Notes: a model not told the origin generated them from the sequence alone. A stretch of DNA of 64,000 nucleotides from JACCWP01 sp963801045 (GCA_963801045.1 CAWDDC010000003.1:806001-870000); one strand, 5' to 3'. Numbered from the stretch's first letter, positions 1-8,534 are shown. Numbers and translations: made by a program.

Positions 1-775
1 TGCGGTGATGCGCTCCTGCCGCGCGCCGGGGATGGCGGCAGTCAGCCGGTCGCCCATCGCCGGGTCGAGCCAGCCGTCCTGCTCTCCCCACAGCACCAGC
101 GTCGGAGCCGTCACCTGGTCCAGCCGGGCGACGACGTCCTCGGTGTCGAGGTAGCTCACGTGCGCGACCTGGTCGATCCAGCGCTGCTGCCCGGCCGCGC
201 CGTCCCAGGGCGCCAGGTAGGCGGCCGCGACCTCGTCGGACATCGGCCGGTGCACGGCGGTGCGCATCCGCGGGGCGATGATGTCGGCGAAGACGTGCGG
301 AGGCATCGTCCGGTACGCCTCCTCGTGGTGCTGGATGTGGTCGGTGAACGGCGTGTTCCACGGACCGATGACGGCCGCGTCCAGCAGCGCGATGCGCTGC
401 GCCGGCACCTGGTCCAGCAGATGGGCGCGAAGCACGATCCCGCCGCCGATGTCGTGGCCGACCAGGGCGGGGGCATCCAGACCCCAGTACTCCACCAGCT
501 CGGCCAGGGTGCCGGCCTGCTGGGCGATCGACGGTGTCAGCGCCCGGGTCGAGGCGCGAGTCGCCGAAGCCGAGCAGGTCCCACACGTGCACCCGGTGCG
601 TACGGGCCAGGACCGGGACGACGTCGCGCCACAGGTACGACCAGGCCGGGGTGCCGTGGACCAGGACCACCGACGGCCCGTCGCCGAGGACGTCGGTGGC
701 CACCTCGCCGCCGGACACCCGCACCCGTTGCGGGAGACGCCAGGTCTCGGACCGCGGCTGCGTCTGCGTGCTCAT
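1..775 (-). CDS. Alpha/beta hydrolase (partial at window edge, one frameshift)
   Basis: Alpha/beta-fold hydrolase of the haloalkane dehalogenase/epoxide hydrolase type, cytoplasmic, substrate unknown. The N-terminus has the oxyanion-hole motif LVHGTPAWSYLWRDVV, followed by HVWDLLGFGDS, and a later stretch reads LVGHDIGGGIVLRAHLL. That segment has Asp at the usual nucleophile position (HDIGG), which suggests an Asp-nucleophile dehalogenase-like enzyme. The ATG at 775 has AGGGAG about 9 bases upstream. One extra base near 537 breaks the frame; removing it joins both halves. The C-terminus lies outside the window. It is transcribed divergently from a CGNR-type regulator 64 bp away, which may control it. 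Confidence 0.8.
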   Translation of the reverse strand, partial: MSTQTQPRSETWRLPQRVRVSGGEVATDVLGDGPSVVLVHGTPAWSYLWRDVVPVLARTHRVHVWDLLGFGDSRLDPGADTVDRPAGRHPGRAGGVLGSGCPRPGRPRHRRRDRASRPSAGPGAGAAHRAAGRGRHRSVEHAVHRPHPAPRGGVPDDASARLRRHHRPADAHRRAPADVRRGRGRLPGALGRRGRAAALDRPGRARELPRHRGRRRPAGPGDGSDAGAVGRAGRLARPGDGRPADCRHPRRAAGAHHR

Positions 776-839
776 GTGCCACTCCCTGCGCTAAGAGGTG
801 TACTCTGATTTCAACGCTTACGCTAGCAGGGAGTAAGGC
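776..839. promoter_or_regulatory. Divergent promoter region with inverted repeat
   Basis: The 64 bp between the hydrolase and the CGNR regulator are bounded by the inverted arms ACTCCCTGC (778-786) and GCAGGGAGT. Each arm also contains the Shine-Dalgarno of the gene it faces. The centre is comparatively AT-rich. A regulator binding the dyad could block both ribosome-binding regions or promoters; this is inferred only from symmetry. Confidence 0.4.
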
Positions 840-1416
840 TTGAAGATACCTTTTCTCGATTACATCTCGGGCGCTGGAGCCGCCACCGACCTGGTCAACA
901 CCGCACCGCTGGTCCAGCGCAGCACCGGCGAGGCGCTGCCCGACCGGTCCGCGCTTGCGGCGTTCTTCGCCGACCGGGACATCCACCCCGACGCGCTGCG
1001 CGCCGGGCGGCTGCCGACCGCCGACGACCTCGAGCAGGTGCGCGACGCTGCGGGACGCGGTCCGCGCCGTCATGGAGGCCGGCACCGAGGACCAGGCGGT
1101 CGACGGCGCCGCGGCGCTGGTGCAGCGGGCCGGTGCCGGTCCCACGCTGTCCCGCGACCCCGAGGGGCGGTGGCAGTGGTACGTCACGACGTCGGCGGAC
1201 GCGTCGGTCGCCGACGAGCTGGCGGTGCTGATGGGCACCGGCATGCTCGGCGCGATCCGGACGCTGGGCCACGACCGGTTCCGGCCGTGCGTGTCCCCGG
1301 TGTGCGACGGGATGTTCGTCGACACCAGCAAGGCGGGTCGTCGGCGCTACTGCACGCCGGCCATCTGCGGCAACCGCCTCAACGTCGCCAACCACCGGGC
1401 CCGGCGGGCGACTTAA
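840..1416 (+). CDS. CGNR zinc-finger (ABATE-type) transcriptional regulator, frameshifted
   Basis: Putative stress-type regulator of the ABATE/CGNR family. The N-terminal ABATE domain begins MKIPFLDYISGAG and includes DLVNTAP. The C-terminus carries the zinc finger CVSPVCDGMFVDTS followed by RRRYCTPAICGNR, the family hallmark. TTG at 840 is the start, preceded by GGGAG. One extra base near 1050 (after EQVRDA) shifts the frame; removing it gives about 191 aa, normal for the family. Divergent from the hydrolase at 1-775, its likely target. Family assignment is firm; the ligand is unknown. Confidence 0.8.
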
Positions 1417-1688
1417 CCGCCGGCGACCGCCGGGATGATCGAGAGCTGGGCGCCGTCGGCGACCGGCGTCGCGAGTCCGTCGGAGAACCGCACGTCCTCG
1501 TTGTCCACGTACACGTTGACGAAACGCCGCAGCTGGCCCTGCTCGTCGACGACCCGGCCCTTGATGCCCGGGTGCGCCGCGTCGAGGGTGTCGAAGACCT
1601 CGCCGACGGTGGCGCCCTCGGACGCGACCTCCTTGGCGCCGCCGGTGTAGGTGCGCAGCACCGTCGGCACCCGTACCTGGATGCTCAT
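1413..1688 (-). CDS. MoaD/ThiS-family ubiquitin-like sulfur carrier protein
   Basis: Small beta-grasp carrier of 91 aa that starts MSIQVRVPTVLRTYTGG and ends IIPAVAGG. The exposed C-terminal GG is the site that is adenylated and converted to a thiocarboxylate in this family. It overlaps the 3' end of the thrC-like gene by 4 bases, so it is translationally coupled to it and lies under the same SAM riboswitch. Mycobacterial CysO is a known relative that feeds sulfur to CysM. By analogy this protein may deliver sulfide to the upstream PLP enzyme. Molybdopterin synthesis is an alternative, but no moa genes are nearby. Confidence 0.85.
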   Translation of the reverse strand: MSIQVRVPTVLRTYTGGAKEVASEGATVGEVFDTLDAAHPGIKGRVVDEQGQLRRFVNVYVDNEDVRFSDGLATPVADGAQLSIIPAVAGG

Positions 1689-2988
1689 GCCAGCCCCGCC
1701 TCGGTGAACGCGTCATAGGTCGGCGCGATGGTCGCGGTCGGCCCCACCCGGTCGGCGACCGCGTCGAGGGTCTTGAGCCCGTCACCGGTGTTGAACACGA
1801 CGGTCTCGGCATCGGGGTCGAGCTGGCCGTTCTCGGTGAGCTTCTTGAGCGTCGCGATGGTGACCCCGCCCGCGGTCTCGGCGAAGATCCCCTCGGTGCG
1901 GGCCAGCAGCCGGATGCCCTCGCGGATCTCCTCGTCGGTGACCGACTCGACCGCGCCACCGGTGCGACGGGCGACGTCCAGCACGTACGGACCGTCGGCC
2001 GGGTTGCCGATCGCCAGCGACTTGGCGATGGTGTCCGGCCGCACCGGGCGGACGGCGTCGTGCCCCTGCGCGTACGCGGTGGCGACCGGCGAGCAGCCCT
2101 CGGCCTGCGCGCCGAACACCCGGTACGGCGTCGGCTCGACCAGCCCCAGCCGGCCGAGCTCGGTGAGGCCCTTGTCGATCTTGGTCAGCTGGGAGCCGGA
2201 CGCGACCGGCACCACCAGCTGCTCGGGCAGCCGCCAGCCGAGCTGCTCGGCGACCTCGAACCCGAGCGTCTTGGAGCCCTCGGAGTAGAACGGGCGGACG
2301 TTGACGTTGACGAACGCCCAGTCCTCCTGCTCGCCCGCGATCTCCGAGGCCAGCCGGTTGACGTCGTCGTAGTTGCCGTCGACGGCGACCAGGGTGCCGC
2401 CGTAGACCGCGGTCGTGAGCACCTTGGGGCGCTCGAGGTCCTTCGGGATCAGCACGACGCTGCGGATGCCGGCCCTCGCGGCGGCCGCTGCGGTCGCGTT
2501 GGCGAGGTTGCCGGTCGAGGGGCAGGCCAGCACGGTGAACCCGAGCTCGCGGGCGGCCGTCAGCGCCACCGCGACGACCCGGTCCTTGAACGAGTGGGTG
2601 GGGTTGCCGGAGTCGTCCTTGACCCACAGCGTCTTGATGCCGAGCTCGCGGGCCAGGTTGTCGGCCCGCACCAGCCGGGTCCAGCCCGGGTCGGTGCTGG
2701 GGAAGCTGCGCGACGTCGGTGGGCACCGGCAGCAGCGGCTGGTAGCGCCAGATGCTCGGCGGTCCGGCGGCGATCTGCTCGCGGGTGACGGAGAGGTCGT
2801 CGTCGTACGCGACCTCGAGGGGTCCGAAGCACTCCGGACAGGCGTACAGCGCGCCGAGCTCCTGGCGGGTGCCGCACTCGCGGCAGGACGAGCGCGGCCG
2901 CGTTGCCGAACGCACCGGGACGTACGGCACCGGCGGGCGCGACGGCGGGCAGCAGGGTCGTGGTGCTCACAGTGGCTTCACAGCGCAA
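1685..2988 (-). CDS. thrC: Threonine synthase-like PLP enzyme under a SAM riboswitch (two frameshifts)
   Basis: Fold-type II PLP enzyme, about 433 aa after correction. It has an N-terminal zinc-ribbon-like region (SCRECGTRQELGALYACPEC), the PLP lysine in NPTHSFKDRVV, and the Ser/Gly-rich phosphate-binding loop CPSTGNLANATAAAA. Threonine synthase converts O-phosphohomoserine to threonine. The SAM-I leader and the coupled MoaD-like carrier instead fit a methionine/homocysteine role (inference). AAGGAG at 2999-2994 sits 5 bases before TTG 2988, which decides this start. Extra bases near 2700 (a run of four C) and near 2890 break the frame. Plain threonine synthase remains possible. Confidence 0.8.
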
Positions 2989-2999
2989 CAGCGCTCCTT

Positions 3000-3113
3000 C
3001 TCATCTTTCCCGCGGCGTCTCTCGCCGCAGGACGGAGTTGGCACCAAGTCACCAGGACGCGTGACGGGTTGCCGGGGCTTCAACGGGCCGTTCCCTCTGC
3101 CCCTCTGGATGAG
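3000..3113 (-). promoter_or_regulatory. SAM-I (S-box) riboswitch
   Basis: Read on the minus strand, the element begins CTCATCCAGAGGGGCAGAGG and contains the hallmark GAAGCCCCGGCAACC, then GGTGCCAACTCCG, and closes with GAAAGATGAG, which pairs with the opening CTCATC to form P1. These are the conserved S-box core elements. The Shine-Dalgarno AAGGAG of the thrC-like gene follows P1 by a single base, so SAM binding probably controls translation initiation. No uridine-rich terminator is visible between P1 and the start codon. Confidence 0.95.
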
Positions 3114-3254
3114 CAGCCCCGAGACTAGGTGCGCGGTCCGGGTCGTGCCGAACCCTTGTCCAACATCTGGATGTCCGTCTTGCCTCGTGGGACGCCGCCG
3201 AACCGTGCGCTCGTACGTCACCGCGACCTTCGGAAGCGACGCATCAGCGCACAG

Positions 3255-3689
3255 TCAGGGGCGTGCCTCGTGGTGCCTGCGGCCGCGGGAGCGACGGCTC
3301 TCCTTCATCTCGGCCTCGTACAGGTGCCGCCTGCCCTCGGCCAGGGACTCGCGGGCCTCGCGCTCGAGGTCCTTGAACGTGCCGTAGTAGCCGTCGTCGA
3401 ACTCCTCGACGACCTGGAACGTCCAGCGCCCCTCGGCCACGTTGCGCCCGATCAGCTCGTCGGCGAGCCGGTCGGCCAGCTCGACGTGCCCCGCGGCGCG
3501 CAGCATCTCGACCGCCTCGCCGGCCGCAAGGTCGGCGCTGCCGATCAACCGGTGGAAGCCGTAGAGCAGCCCGCGGGCGTGCTCGACCACCTCCAGGGCC
3601 TCCGACAGCTTGCCCAGCGCCTCCACCGTGGCGTCGTCGACGCCGTCCGGCCGGGTGTGTTCCGGGGCCGGCCGCTCGCGGTCGGTCAT
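3255..3689 (-). CDS. Conserved actinobacterial protein translationally coupled to otsB
   Basis: Soluble 144-aa protein of unknown function. It has an acidic, helical centre (VEALGKLSEALEVVEHARG, VEEFDDGYYGTFKDLE) and a basic C-terminal tail rich in Arg and His. The ATG at 3689 overlaps the otsB stop codon by four bases (ATGA) and has GGAGGG upstream, so it is co-translated with otsB. No catalytic motif is evident. Confidence 0.7.
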   Translation of the reverse strand: MTDRERPAPEHTRPDGVDDATVEALGKLSEALEVVEHARGLLYGFHRLIGSADLAAGEAVEMLRAAGHVELADRLADELIGRNVAEGRWTFQVVEEFDDGYYGTFKDLEREARESLAEGRRHLYEAEMKESRRSRGRRHHEARP

Positions 3690-4546
3690 CGCGATCCCTC
3701 CAGTCGGTCGGCGAGGGCGGACAGCCAGCCGATCACGCCGTCCGGGCCGTCCACGACCACGTCCGCCCGGTCACTCAGCCCAGGACCTTCAGCACTCGCC
3801 GACCAGATCAGCAGCCCGTGCCCGGTCCCCGCGCGGTGGTGTTCGACGGCGTCGTACGCGGCGCCGTCACCCAGGTCGTCGCCGGCGTAGGCGACCGTCG
3901 CCGCGCCGCTGTCGGCCAGCAGGAGGTCGATCGCCTCTCCCTTGTCGCTGCCCGGTGCCCGCAGCTCGAGAACATGCTTGCCCGGTTCGACGTGCAGGTC
4001 GAGCTCGTCGGCCATCGCCTGCAACGGCTCCCGCAGCCGCTCCATCGCAGCCTCGGGATCGGCGTTGCCGCGCAGGTGCACCACCAGGGCACGGCCCTTG
4101 TCCTCGACCCTCGCGTCGGCGAGATCGAGATCGGCGAGCAGGCCGGGAAGGCGTCGCCGCGCGTCGTCGACGCCCGGCGGTGGCGGCGGCGCGATCGTCT
4201 CGCCGCTGCGCGCGTCCCAGCGCTCGACGCCGTACTGACCGAGGATGCGCAGCCCGGACAGGCCGTCCGCACCCGCGAACCCGCCGAGCTCCAGCACCTG
4301 CGCCACCGGCCGCCCGGTCACCACCGCGACCCCGCCGAGCCGGCCCGCGAGCCGGCCCAGCACGGCCACCGCGCCCGGGTGCACGTACGCGCGGTCGGGG
4401 TCGTCGACGATCGGCGCCAGGACGCCGTCGAAGTCGCTGGCGAGCAACGCCGCGGCGGGGTCGGCGAGCAGCGCCGCCAGCGCGTCGCGTCCGGCCTCGG
4501 TCGTGGGCTCGGTCAGGGGCTGGGTCTCGGGCTCGGGGACAGCCAT
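3686..4546 (-). CDS. otsB: Trehalose-6-phosphate phosphatase
   Basis: HAD-superfamily phosphatase of 286 aa that dephosphorylates trehalose 6-phosphate to trehalose in the cytosol. HAD motif I is SDFDGVLAPIV (residues about 37-47, nucleophile and acid/base Asp). Motif II is near VVTGRPV. Motif III/IV is GSDKGEAI followed by VAYAGDDLGDGAAYDAV. The length matches OtsB. Its partner otsA lies 2.1 kb away on the other strand. The last codons overlap the small conserved gene downstream. Confidence 0.92.
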   Translation of the reverse strand: MAVPEPETQPLTEPTTEAGRDALAALLADPAAALLASDFDGVLAPIVDDPDRAYVHPGAVAVLGRLAGRLGGVAVVTGRPVAQVLELGGFAGADGLSGLRILGQYGVERWDARSGETIAPPPPPGVDDARRRLPGLLADLDLADARVEDKGRALVVHLRGNADPEAAMERLREPLQAMADELDLHVEPGKHVLELRAPGSDKGEAIDLLLADSGAATVAYAGDDLGDGAAYDAVEHHRAGTGHGLLIWSASAEGPGLSDRADVVVDGPDGVIGWLSALADRLEGSR

Positions 4547-4595
4547 GGCGCCGACCGTACGGCCTCACCCGGCCGACGGCCGGAACCGTACGGGG

Positions 4596-5168
4596 TCAGG
4601 GGTAGCCGACCAGGATGACGGTGAGCCGGTCGAAGCTCATCGGCGCCACGGCGGCGTGCAGTCGCGAGACACCGACGTCGCGCGCCAGCAGCCGGGCCTG
4701 CGCCTCCAGCTGGCTGGGGTAGTAGACCGTGCTGCCGGGGATCTGGCCGTACCAGTTGTCGGTGGCCACGACCCGCCAGCCGCTGTCCTGCAGCGTCGCC
4801 GCGGTGTCGCCGGCCAGCCCGCTGATGCCGGAGTTGTTGTAGACCTCGACGTAGGCGGTGCGCCGCTCGACGGGCTGGTTCTTCTTGTCGGCCTTGCCCT
4901 TGTCCGCCTTGCCGTCGTGCTTGTCGCCCTTGCCTGCGGTGCCGTCGGGCTTGCCCGCCCCGTTGCCCTTGTCGTCGCCGTTGCCGACGTGGTGGGCGTG
5001 GCCGGCGGGCTCGTTCGACGGGCTGTCCGGCGCGCTCGCCGAGGGCTCGGACGGAGCGGCCGCGACGTCGGCATCGCGCTCACCGGTGACGACGAACGCC
5101 ACCAGGGCGATGGCCACCGCGCCGGCGCACGCGGCGACGACCCAGGACGGCAGCGCGATCCCCCGCAT
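4596..5168 (-). CDS. LytR C-terminal domain membrane-anchored protein
   Basis: Protein of 190 aa with a single N-terminal membrane segment (WVVAACAGAVAIALVAFVV, residues 9-27). An extracytoplasmic linker very rich in Lys, Gly and Asp follows (about 50-100), then a LytR_C domain (about 107-190: AYVEVYNNSGISGLAGDTAA). The domain is found in cell-envelope proteins related to wall-polymer ligation, but the catalytic LytR-CpsA-Psr domain is absent here. It follows the DUF3263 gene by five bases, forming a two-gene operon. Confidence 0.8.
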   Translation of the reverse strand: MRGIALPSWVVAACAGAVAIALVAFVVTGERDADVAAAPSEPSASAPDSPSNEPAGHAHHVGNGDDKGNGAGKPDGTAGKGDKHDGKADKGKADKKNQPVERRTAYVEVYNNSGISGLAGDTAATLQDSGWRVVATDNWYGQIPGSTVYYPSQLEAQARLLARDVGVSRLHAAVAPMSFDRLTVILVGYP

Positions 5169-5173
5169 GGGCG

Positions 5174-5473
5174 TCAGACGTCGATGCCGAGTCGGCGGGC
5201 CGACCGGGCCCGCTGGCGGGCGGCACGCAGCCGGCGCAGCCGCTTGACCAGCAGCGGGTCGTAGGCGAGCGCCGACGGCTGGTCGATCAGGGCGTTGAGC
5301 ACCTGGTAGTAGCGCGTGGCCGACATACCGAACTGCTCGCGTACCGCCTGCTCCTTGGCGCCGGCGAACTTCCACCACTGCCGCTCGAAGCGCAGCAGCT
5401 CCCGGTCGCGCTCGGACAGCTCCTCCGCCGCGCGGGCGGAGATGCCGGAGGTGACGACGTCGGCGGCATCCAT
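5174..5473 (-). CDS. DUF3263 family protein
   Basis: Small 99-aa actinobacterial protein with the family core LSERDRELLRFERQWWKFAGAKEQ, then FGMSATRYYQVLNALID and a very basic C-terminus (RLRRLRAARQRARSARR). The middle segment resembles a helix-turn-helix and the tail would bind nucleic acid, so a DNA-binding role is plausible but unproven. ATG 5473 has GGGGAG upstream. First gene of a pair with the LytR_C protein. Confidence 0.82.
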   Translation of the reverse strand: MDAADVVTSGISARAAEELSERDRELLRFERQWWKFAGAKEQAVREQFGMSATRYYQVLNALIDQPSALAYDPLLVKRLRRLRAARQRARSARRLGIDV

Positions 5474-5602
5474 AGGGCTCCCCGGGTCAGGATGGGTCAC
5501 AGTGGACAGGTCGGTCGGCTCGATGGCTGGGACAGGCCCATCGTAGGCGACGAACCACAACGGTGTCATTTGCCTCGCCCGGTTCTCCCTAGAGTGTCGC
5601 GG

Positions 5603-6625
5603 GTGACGATAACCGCCCAGAAGGGCCTCCACGAGCACCCGCCCACCCGCTGGGGAGTGCTCGCCACCGGCGGCATCGCCGACGACTTCTGCCGCGCGCT
5701 GGCGCTGACGCCGGGTGCCGAGATCGCCGCGGTCGGGTCCCGGCGGCAGGGATCGGCCGACGCGTTCGCGGCCCGGCACGGCGGCGCACGAGCGCACGGC
5801 TCGTACGACGCGCTGCTGACCGATCCCGGCGTCGACGTCGTCTATGTGGCGACCCCGCACCCGTTCCACGAGCAGAACGTGCTGGCTGCTCTCGACGCCG
5901 GCAAGGCGGTGCTCTGCGAGAAGCCGCTCGCCATGCGGGCGACGGAGGCGGAGCGGATGGTCGCCGCCGCCCGCGACCGGGGACGGTTCCTGATGGAGGC
6001 GATGTGGATGCGCTGCACGCCGAACATCCGCCGGCTGGTCGAGCTCTGCGGCGAGGGCCGGGTGGGCCAGGTGCGCAACGTGCGCGCGGACCTCGGGTTC
6101 GTCTCCCCCACCGACCCGGACCGGCGCTGGAACGACCCGGCGCTGGGAGCCAGCGCGCTGCTCGACGTGGGCGTCTACCCGCTCACCCTGGTGACCGCGC
6201 TGCTCGGCGAGCCGCGGACGATGACCGGCAGCGCCGTGCTCTCCGACCGCGGCATCGACGACGCGGCCGGCCTCGTGCTCACGTACGACTCCGGCGCGGT
6301 TGCCACCGTCACCTGTGCGCAGAACGCGTACACCGACTCGACGGCGACCGTGGCCGGCGACCGGGGCCGGATCGAGGTGTCGCGGACGATCATGGCGCCG
6401 CCGTCGCTCACCGTCGTCAGCGGCGGGGACGAGTCCGCGCCCTCGGTGGTCGCCGAGCCACTGATCGGCACCGGCATGGCGCACGAGGCGATCGAGGTGC
6501 AGCGCTGCCTGCGCGAAGGACTCCTGGAGAGCCCGCTGGTGCCGCTCGACGACACGCTTCTGGTCGCCCGACTGCTCGACCAGGCTCGCGAGATCTGCGG
6601 CGTGCGGCTGCCGGGCGACGCCTGA
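5603..6625 (+). CDS. Gfo/Idh/MocA family NAD(P)-dependent oxidoreductase
   Basis: Cytosolic dehydrogenase-like protein of 340 aa that acts on sugars, inositols or dihydrodiols in known relatives. The N-terminal Rossmann domain has GVLATGGIADDF. The family motif CEKPLAM gives the catalytic-region Lys, and the C-terminal domain includes LLDVGVYPLTLV. The GTG start at 5603 was chosen because MTITAQ leads directly into the Rossmann fold. It lies 46 bp before otsA in the same direction and could be co-transcribed with it. The substrate cannot be told from sequence. Confidence 0.85.
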   Translation: MTITAQKGLHEHPPTRWGVLATGGIADDFCRALALTPGAEIAAVGSRRQGSADAFAARHGGARAHGSYDALLTDPGVDVVYVATPHPFHEQNVLAALDAGKAVLCEKPLAMRATEAERMVAAARDRGRFLMEAMWMRCTPNIRRLVELCGEGRVGQVRNVRADLGFVSPTDPDRRWNDPALGASALLDVGVYPLTLVTALLGEPRTMTGSAVLSDRGIDDAAGLVLTYDSGAVATVTCAQNAYTDSTATVAGDRGRIEVSRTIMAPPSLTVVSGGDESAPSVVAEPLIGTGMAHEAIEVQRCLREGLLESPLVPLDDTLLVARLLDQAREICGVRLPGDA

Positions 6626-6671
6626 CGACGTGGTCAGCCGGGACCGCTCCGGACGGATAGGGTCTGGCGTG

Positions 6672-8108
6672 ATGTCCCCCCGCGCGTCCAGCCCCCAGGC
6701 CGACCTGGTCGTGGTGGCCAACAGGCTCCCGGTCGACCGGAACGTGGACGACGACGGCACCACCACCTGGAAGACCTCGCCCGGCGGGCTGGTGACGGCG
6801 CTGGAGCCGGTGATGCGCTCCCACGACGGCGCGTGGATCGGGTGGCACGGCGCCGACGACGCCCTCGAGCCGTTCGAGCACGACGGGCTGTCCCTGGTGC
6901 CGGTCGAGCTGTCTGCGCAGGAGGTCGAGGAGTACTACGAGGGCTTCTCCAACGCGACCCTGTGGCCGCTCTACCACGACGTCATCGCGCCGCCGCAGTT
7001 CCACCGCGAGTGGTGGGACGCGTACGTCGCCGTCAACCGGCGCTTCGCCGACCGGGCGGTCGAGGTCGCAGCGGAGAACGCCGTGGTGTGGATCCAGGAC
7101 TACCAGCTGCAGCTGGTGCCGCAGATGCTGCGCGAGAAGCGGCCCGACCTGCGGATCGGCTTCTTCCTGCACATCCCGTTCCCGCCGAGCGAGCTGTTCA
7201 GCCAGATCCCGTGGCGGCGCCAGCTGCTCGAGGGGCTGCTCGGCGCCGACCTGGTGGGCTTCCAGCTGCCGGGCGCGGCGGCCAACTTCATCCGGCTGAT
7301 CCGCTCCCGGGTCGGCTACAAGACCCACCGCGACACCGTCTACCTGCCGGACGGGCGCAGCGTGCTGGCGCGCGCGTTCCCGATCTCGATCGACACCAAG
7401 GGCCTCGAGGAGATCGCCCGTCGCCCGGAGACCGCTGAGCGGGCCCGCGAGATCCGCGAGCAGCTGGGCAACCCGCGGCAGGTGCTGCTCGGCATCGACC
7501 GGCTCGACTACACCAAGGGGATCACCCAACGGCTCCGTGCGTACGGCGAGCTGGTGGAGGAGGAGGTCCTCGGCGTCTCGGACGCGGTGTTCGTGCAGGT
7601 CGCGACGCCGTCGCGGGAGCGGGTCGAGCAGTACCGCGTGCTGCGCGACGACATCGACCGGCTCGTCGGCCGGATCAACGGGGAGCTGGGCCACATCGGG
7701 CCGCAGCCGATCACGTACCTGCACACGTCCTACCCGCGTACGGAGATGGCGGCGCTGTTCCGGGCGGCCGACGTGATGGTGGTGACCCCGTTGCGCGACG
7801 GCATGAACCTGGTCGCCAAGGAGTACGTCGCCTGCCGCTACGACGGCGACGGAGCCCTGGTGCTCAGCGAGTTCGCCGGCGCCGCCGACGAGCTCAAGCA
7901 GGCCTACCGGGTGAACCCGTACGACATCAACGGGCTGAAGTCGGCGATGCTGGAGGCGATGGGCGCCGAGCCCCGCGATCGTGGCCGCCGGATGCGCGCC
8001 ATGCGCAAGCAGGTGCTCGAGCACGACATCGCCCGCTGGGCCGAGGACTTCCTCACCGAGCTGCGCCGCGACCGCCCCCCGCACGGCAAGACCCTCCGCC
8101 CGGTCTGA
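6672..8108 (+). CDS. otsA: Trehalose-6-phosphate synthase
   Basis: GT20 glycosyltransferase of 478 aa making trehalose 6-phosphate from a nucleotide-glucose and glucose 6-phosphate. Visible features are the N-terminal VVVANRLPVDR, the substrate region WIQDYQLQLVP, the nucleotide-sugar loop GIDRLDYTKGITQR (about 275-290) and the C-terminal TPLRDGMNLVAKEYVACR. The length is normal. An in-frame GTG immediately precedes the ATG at 6672. OtsB is encoded nearby on the opposite strand. It is followed by the tandem repeat array. Confidence 0.95.
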   Translation: MSPRASSPQADLVVVANRLPVDRNVDDDGTTTWKTSPGGLVTALEPVMRSHDGAWIGWHGADDALEPFEHDGLSLVPVELSAQEVEEYYEGFSNATLWPLYHDVIAPPQFHREWWDAYVAVNRRFADRAVEVAAENAVVWIQDYQLQLVPQMLREKRPDLRIGFFLHIPFPPSELFSQIPWRRQLLEGLLGADLVGFQLPGAAANFIRLIRSRVGYKTHRDTVYLPDGRSVLARAFPISIDTKGLEEIARRPETAERAREIREQLGNPRQVLLGIDRLDYTKGITQRLRAYGELVEEEVLGVSDAVFVQVATPSRERVEQYRVLRDDIDRLVGRINGELGHIGPQPITYLHTSYPRTEMAALFRAADVMVVTPLRDGMNLVAKEYVACRYDGDGALVLSEFAGAADELKQAYRVNPYDINGLKSAMLEAMGAEPRDRGRRMRAMRKQVLEHDIARWAEDFLTELRRDRPPHGKTLRPV

Positions 8109-8522
8109 CCCCCCGCGAAAGATCCGGCCGTACGAGCGCCCGGGCGATCACCAGGTCGGAAGATGCGCGGACGGAGCCACGCCGCCCCCGAAAGTTCCGG
8201 CCGTACGAGCGTCGGGGCGATCACCAGGTCGGAACATTCGCGCGGGGCCGCCGCCCCCGAAAGTTCCGGCCGTACGAGCGTCGGGGCGATCACCAGGTCG
8301 GAAGATTCGCGGGCGCGCGCCCCCGAAAGTTCCGGCCGTACGAGCGTCGGGGCGACCACCACGCCGGAAGATCCGCGGGCGAGCCGGGCCGCCTCCCCCG
8401 AAAGTTCCGGCCGTACGAGCGCCCGGGCGACCACCACGCCGGAAGATTGGCGCACGCGCGCCCCCGAAAGATCCGGCCGTACGAGCGCCGGGGCGACCAC
8501 CACGCCGGAAGATCCGCAGAAG
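8109..8522. repeat. Six tandem imperfect-palindrome repeats (66-75 bp)
   Basis: The core GGCCGTACGAGCG starts at 8126, 8199, 8268, 8334, 8409 and 8475, giving periods of 73, 69, 66, 75 and 66. A unit runs from CGAAAG(T/A)TCCGGCC through GGGCGA(T/C)CACCA to CGGAA(G/C)AT. The two ends are imperfectly complementary (TTCCGGCC against GGTCGGAA). Four of the five periods are multiples of three, and the minus strand reads as a repeated 22-25 aa peptide around LVRPELSG. The array lies between the convergent ends of otsA and a protease gene. I do not recognise the family. Confidence 0.9.
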
Positions 8523-8534
8523 GGGAGACGGGTC

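Noticed and set aside
1..775. Genuine loss-of-function of the first hydrolase
   Set aside because: One extra base explains the break and identical +1 breaks occur across unrelated genes, so a technical cause is more likely.
8109..8522. CRISPR array
   Set aside because: Units are 66-75 bp with the whole unit conserved; there are no unique spacers of constant length and no cas genes nearby.
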